Origin: Candidatus Sulfuritelmatomonas gaucii
Lineage (GTDB): Bacteria; Acidobacteriota; Terriglobia; Terriglobales; Acidobacteriaceae
Length of the DNA stretch: 64,000 bases
Direction: 5' to 3'
Assembly: GCA_900290245.1 (NCBI GenBank)
Contig: OKRB01000085.1
Location: 24,133 to 88,132, forward strand
Positions within the stretch are counted from its first letter, which is position 1. Every line of letters begins with the position of its first letter. Position numbers and translations under genes: made by a program. Below are positions 60,835 through 64,000 of this stretch, piece after piece. The notes beneath the pieces are model-generated. The model was not told the DNA's origin. It ran no database searches and saw only the letters and a program-made list of their open reading frames with translations.

Positions 60835-63510
60835 TTACTCCGGAAGTGTCAGCGTGCCCTCAACCGCGAAGCCGCCAGCCACCCTCTCGGTTCCGGCGAT
60901 CGGCTGCCGCTGCCCTCCGCCGATGCTTACGTGATAATCGCCCGCAGCGACCACCGGCTCGCCCGCCTCGGTGACCATGCACAGGTCGCGCGGCTTCAGC
61001 TCAAAATGCACCGTCGTTGATGCGCCCGGCTCCAGGTGCACGCGCTCGAATCCCCGCAGCGCACGCAATGGCGCGCCGGCAACCGGCGGAAAACTCAAAT
61101 ACAATTGCGCCACTTCGTCGCTCGCACGCGGTCCTGTATTCGTCACCGTCGCTTGCACCACAACCGTGTCCCCCGCATGCACCGCGCCGCTGGGCCCCTT
61201 CAAATCGCTGTAACGGAACTTTGTATAGCTGAGTCCATAGCCGAATGGATAAAGCGGCGTCCCGCTGAAGTAGCGATACGTCCTTCCCTTCATTGCGTAG
61301 TCTTCGAACGGCGGCAACTGATCCGCGCTCTTGTAGAACGTCACCGGCAGTCGTCCAGCAGGATCATTCGCTCCCGAAAGCGTCTCCGCGACCGCCGTTC
61401 CACCTTCTTCGCCGGGATACCACGCATCGAGAATCGCGTTCGCGTGCTCATTTGCCCACTTCACCGCCAGTGCGCTGCCGTTGGTCAACACCACCACCAG
61501 CGGCTTTTGCGCAGTCTCCACCGCTTCAAGCAGATTGCGCTCGGGCTCCGGCAAATCCAGGCTCGTCCGGTCGCCGCCTTTAAAGCCCGGCTCGCTCACC
61601 AGCATCTCCTCGCCCTCCAGCTTGCTGGTGATTCCCACCACAGCCACCACAACGTCTGCGTTTTGCGCGGCCACAACCACTGCGGGATCAACGCTCCGAT
61701 CGACCTTGTGCCACAACAGCCTCACGTACAGTGGCGCATTGTCATCGGTCCGCTGATAGTCCACAACCACTCGGTACGGCTGGTCCGCTTCAAGATGAAC
61801 CTGGCCCATGTGCGCCTCCACTCCGTGCGGATAGTTCGCATTGCTCACACTCTTGCCGTCAAGAAACAGCCGGAAGAACCCATCCGTCTCGATCCCCAGG
61901 CTGTAATCGCCCGTCTCTTTCGGTGTCAGCGTTGTCTCCCATTTCACTGTCAGCGGCTTGGCGTCGGCTGCGGCGGCCGGCACCGTCTCAGCCGTCGTAT
62001 CGATTCCCGCCTCGATGCGGGTCGCCAGCGCAGTCCCTATCGAGCTCTCATTGTTCGTGAACCCGACGATGTTTGTGCTGAAATAGCTGGCCTTCGCGCC
62101 GGGTTGCCCCTCCGTTGTCAGCACCGCGTTCGGCACCGGCTCGGTCTGCTTGCTCAGGAATCCCGTTCCCTGCACATAGTTGATCGTGTCGCCCGCAAAC
62201 TCTTTCTTCATTCCCTCCAGGATCGACACCGTGTGCGCAGGAATCCCGTTGTAGTTGCCCAGCAGCACAGGCGTCTGATCCGCCAGCGGCCCCACCACCA
62301 GGATCTTTGTCCCAGTCGATTTCAGCGGCAACACGCCGTCGTTCTTCAACAGCACCATCGACTCGTTGGCCAGCTTCAGCGCCAGCTCGCGATGCGCCGC
62401 GCTATTCAGTTCGCTTGAGTCGATCTTTGTATAAGGCACCATCTCCGGCGGATCGAACATCCCCAGCTTGACGCGCGCCGTAAACAACCGGATCAGCGTC
62501 GTGTCGATCTCGCTTTCCTTCAGGTATCCCTCTTTCACTGCGTCAAGATACGGCTTGTAGTCGTGATCGTCGGTGACCTTGGCGCGAAAATCTACGCACT
62601 CGTTGTCCATCCCGCGCTCCAGGCTGATCGCCGAGGCCTGCGCCTGGGTCGGCTCGTAGTGGTGATTCTCGAAGATGTCGCGCACCGCTCCGCAATCCGA
62701 CACCACGTATCCCTGAAATCCCCATTTGCCGCGAAGCTGGTCATCGAGCAGGAACTCGTTCGCGCACGCGGGCTCTCCATTGATGCTGTTGTAGGCGCAC
62801 ATCACGCTGTCAGCCTTGCCCTCCGTCACCGCCGCGCGAAATGCCGGCAGATACGTGTCGAGTTCATCATGCTTGCTCACCGTCACGTCGGCCTTGTGAC
62901 GTGTCGGTTCCGGCCCGCTGTGCACGGCAAAGTGCTTGGGTGTTGCGATCACCCGGTAATAATGCGGATCGTCGCCCTGCATTCCCGTCACGAACGCCAC
63001 GCCCATCCGCGCCGTTAAAAACGGATCCTCGCCGTACGTCTCCTGGCCGCGCCCCCACCGCGGATCACGGAAAATGTTGATATTCGGCGCCCAGAAATCC
63101 AGCCCATGAAAAATGACGCTGTCCCCGCCATTCGCGGCCAACGATTGCTCATGCACAACCCGTGCCTCGGTGCTGATGTCCACGGCCATCTCGTGAATCT
63201 TCGCGGTGTCGAAGGTCGCCGCCAGCCCGATCGGCTCCGGAAACTCAGTGGTGTCGTTCACAGCCACGCCGTGCAGCGCCTCGCTCCACCAGTCGTAGCC
63301 CGGCACGCCCAGCCGCGGAATCGCGCGCGCCTGGTTCACCAGCTGGCTCGCCTTCTCCTCGAGAGTCATCCTGTGCACCAGGTCCGCAGCGCGCTGTTCG
63401 GCAGGCAGATTCGAATTCAGGTACGCAGGCTTCTCCCCAGTCTGCGCCGGCACCAGCCTCGCCGCTCCCAGCACAACCAGCCCCGTCATCACCATCCGCA
63501 TTCCAATCAT
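60835..63510 (-). CDS. Secreted glycoside hydrolase family 3 beta-glucosidase with a PA14 domain
   Basis: 891 residues from ATG 63510, chosen for GAGAGGACG and the signal peptide (VMTGLVVLGAARLVPAQTG); a longer start at 63612 lies in a repeat. GH3 domain A follows, with VMCAYNSINGEPACANEFLL and the nucleophile D272 in VVSDCGAV. GH3_C is interrupted by a PA14 domain (about 470-600, GDYSLGIETDGFFRLFLDGK), and a fibronectin-III-like domain ends the protein. Such enzymes cleave beta-linked glucose or xylose from plant polysaccharides in the periplasm. It is preceded by a palindromic repeat, and no other sugar genes are adjacent. Confidence 0.92.
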   Translation of the reverse strand: MIGMRMVMTGLVVLGAARLVPAQTGEKPAYLNSNLPAEQRAADLVHRMTLEEKASQLVNQARAIPRLGVPGYDWWSEALHGVAVNDTTEFPEPIGLAATFDTAKIHEMAVDISTEARVVHEQSLAANGGDSVIFHGLDFWAPNINIFRDPRWGRGQETYGEDPFLTARMGVAFVTGMQGDDPHYYRVIATPKHFAVHSGPEPTRHKADVTVSKHDELDTYLPAFRAAVTEGKADSVMCAYNSINGEPACANEFLLDDQLRGKWGFQGYVVSDCGAVRDIFENHHYEPTQAQASAISLERGMDNECVDFRAKVTDDHDYKPYLDAVKEGYLKESEIDTTLIRLFTARVKLGMFDPPEMVPYTKIDSSELNSAAHRELALKLANESMVLLKNDGVLPLKSTGTKILVVGPLADQTPVLLGNYNGIPAHTVSILEGMKKEFAGDTINYVQGTGFLSKQTEPVPNAVLTTEGQPGAKASYFSTNIVGFTNNESSIGTALATRIEAGIDTTAETVPAAAADAKPLTVKWETTLTPKETGDYSLGIETDGFFRLFLDGKSVSNANYPHGVEAHMGQVHLEADQPYRVVVDYQRTDDNAPLYVRLLWHKVDRSVDPAVVVAAQNADVVVAVVGITSKLEGEEMLVSEPGFKGGDRTSLDLPEPERNLLEAVETAQKPLVVVLTNGSALAVKWANEHANAILDAWYPGEEGGTAVAETLSGANDPAGRLPVTFYKSADQLPPFEDYAMKGRTYRYFSGTPLYPFGYGLSYTKFRYSDLKGPSGAVHAGDTVVVQATVTNTGPRASDEVAQLYLSFPPVAGAPLRALRGFERVHLEPGASTTVHFELKPRDLCMVTEAGEPVVAAGDYHVSIGGGQRQPIAGTERVAGGFAVEGTLTLPE

Positions 63511-63532
63511 CGTCGTCCTCTCCCGTCTCGCT

Positions 63533-63580
63533 GCCCCATCCTTGCGGGCGCCTTTGTCTTTGCCGCAAGGGTGGGATGGC
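63533..63580. repeat. GGGTGCCCCA-family repeat, variant upstream of the beta-glucosidase
   Basis: TGCCCCATCC is followed by a stem of CCATCCTTGCGG (63536-63547) and CCGCAAGGGTGG (63563-63574), pairing 11 of 12 positions with one wobble. The core resembles the copies at 46979 and in mnmG. It lies in the 5' leader of the beta-glucosidase gene. Confidence 0.65.
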
Positions 63581-63893
63581 CCCCGAATGAACCACAAAAT
63601 CATCGGTTGCACTTCCGTGCGTAGAGTTTCTTGTGCCCTCAGCGGCCCACTCTAATCGCCGCATTCCTTCGCTGTCAACAATCCGCCACCATGCAAAATC
63701 GCTTTAGATCAGGCAACCCCAGTCTCGTCCTGCATCGCAAATCAGGAGCTCTCCGAGGCCTTGATTCCGACACCTGGTTCGACAGATCCAACCGCGCCGA
63801 TGATGCCCAGGCGCCTCACCTCTGCGGAATAACTCCGCCAACTCCGCTAACCCCGCTCTTCCCCTGATCACTGACCCCTGACCACGGTTTCGG
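63581..63893. other. Intergenic region before the last gene
   Basis: No reading frame I would support. Near 63828-63858 there are short CCGCTAA-type repeats (ACTCCGCCAACTCCGCTAA and similar), like those at 15460-15490 before the DUF6677 gene. Nothing else is recognised. Confidence 0.4.
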
Positions 63894-63921
63894 TGTAACC
63901 TTTCTGCGGTCACACGCGTAA
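63894..63921 (+). promoter_or_regulatory. ECF-sigma-like promoter before the last gene
   Basis: TGTAACC (63894-63900) and CGTAA (63917-63921) are separated by 16 bp, resembling promoters read by extracytoplasmic-function sigma factors (AAC in the -35 and CGT in the -10). The gene start is at 63945, 24 nt downstream. Confidence 0.45.
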
Positions 63922-63944
63922 ACCCAATCAGAAAGGGAAGACGG

Positions 63945-64000
63945 ATGCCGGAACGAGCGAGCAGCGTGCTGGATCTCTTTCAGCAAGGTGATCTCGACGC
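63945..64000 (+). CDS. Start of a gene cut by the window edge, function not recognisable
   Basis: ATG 63945 follows an AGGGAAG Shine-Dalgarno and an ECF-like promoter. Only 18 residues (MPERASSVLDLFQQGDLD) are visible, too few to name a family. The Shine-Dalgarno, promoter and helical start support it as a real gene. Confidence 0.5.
   Translation, partial: MPERASSVLDLFQQGDLD

Overview
The window looks like a piece of chromosome from a soil-type Acidobacteriota (Terriglobia/Acidobacteriaceae-like). The basis is high GC content, a TonB-dependent receptor with an N-terminal carboxypeptidase-regulatory-like domain, a winged-helix regulator fused to membrane helices, DUF6677, NIPSNAP and DUF1080 proteins, and many small intergenic repeats. 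This placement is inferred from gene content. I found no rRNA, tRNA, CRISPR array, prophage or insertion sequence.

Layout. 1-4404 (minus) is a corrinoid one-carbon operon: UroD-family methyltransferase, B12-binding corrinoid protein, a small 'virulence factor' domain protein, an ASKHA/2Fe-2S reactivase and a MetH-activation-domain-like protein cut by the left edge. It has a promoter about 300 nt upstream and a hairpin in the leader. 5068-6639 holds a CDP-alcohol phosphatidyltransferase and an exported START-like protein. 6807-11647 holds a membrane-anchored winged-helix regulator, an exported-protein gene broken by a 23-bp tandem duplication, a histidine kinase lacking all of its catalytic residues, and a small lipoprotein. 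11760-17989 holds mnmG (with unusual in-frame insertions), an M24 peptidase, two small membrane proteins, a DUF1080 protein and a NIPSNAP protein. 18071-21789 is an NtrY/NtrX-like two-component pair whose regulator lacks the GAFTGA loop; a J-domain protein follows, convergent with it.

23039-25560 is a tandem pair of MFS paralogues. 25601-36265 is a divergent locus: a secreted protein faces a heavy-metal RND efflux operon (czcCBA type) bracketed by two related small HxH/CxxC membrane proteins and followed by a TonB-dependent receptor. A perfect inverted repeat lies at the operon promoter. The remainder is mostly housekeeping: macro-domain protein, pyrG, an HhH protein, kdsA, comEC, a 23S rRNA m5U methyltransferase, a beta-hydroxyacid dehydrogenase, hyuA/hyuB, a DegT aminotransferase, hfq-hflX, a VOC protein, scpB-rluB, an ankyrin protein, a phosphate transporter and a GH3 beta-glucosidase. 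A new gene begins at the right edge behind an ECF-like promoter.

Three themes cut across the genes. First, two small palindromic repeat families (GGGTGCCCCA type and TGTCATCCTGA type) sit in intergenic regions; the first has also entered mnmG in frame and the second supplies the pyrG stop codon. Second, short exact tandem duplications (23 and 42 bp, and a 20-bp repeat spaced by 7) suggest slippage or local duplication. Third, several genes without a Shine-Dalgarno have a TANNNT box 6-8 nt before the start codon, which suggests leaderless transcripts.
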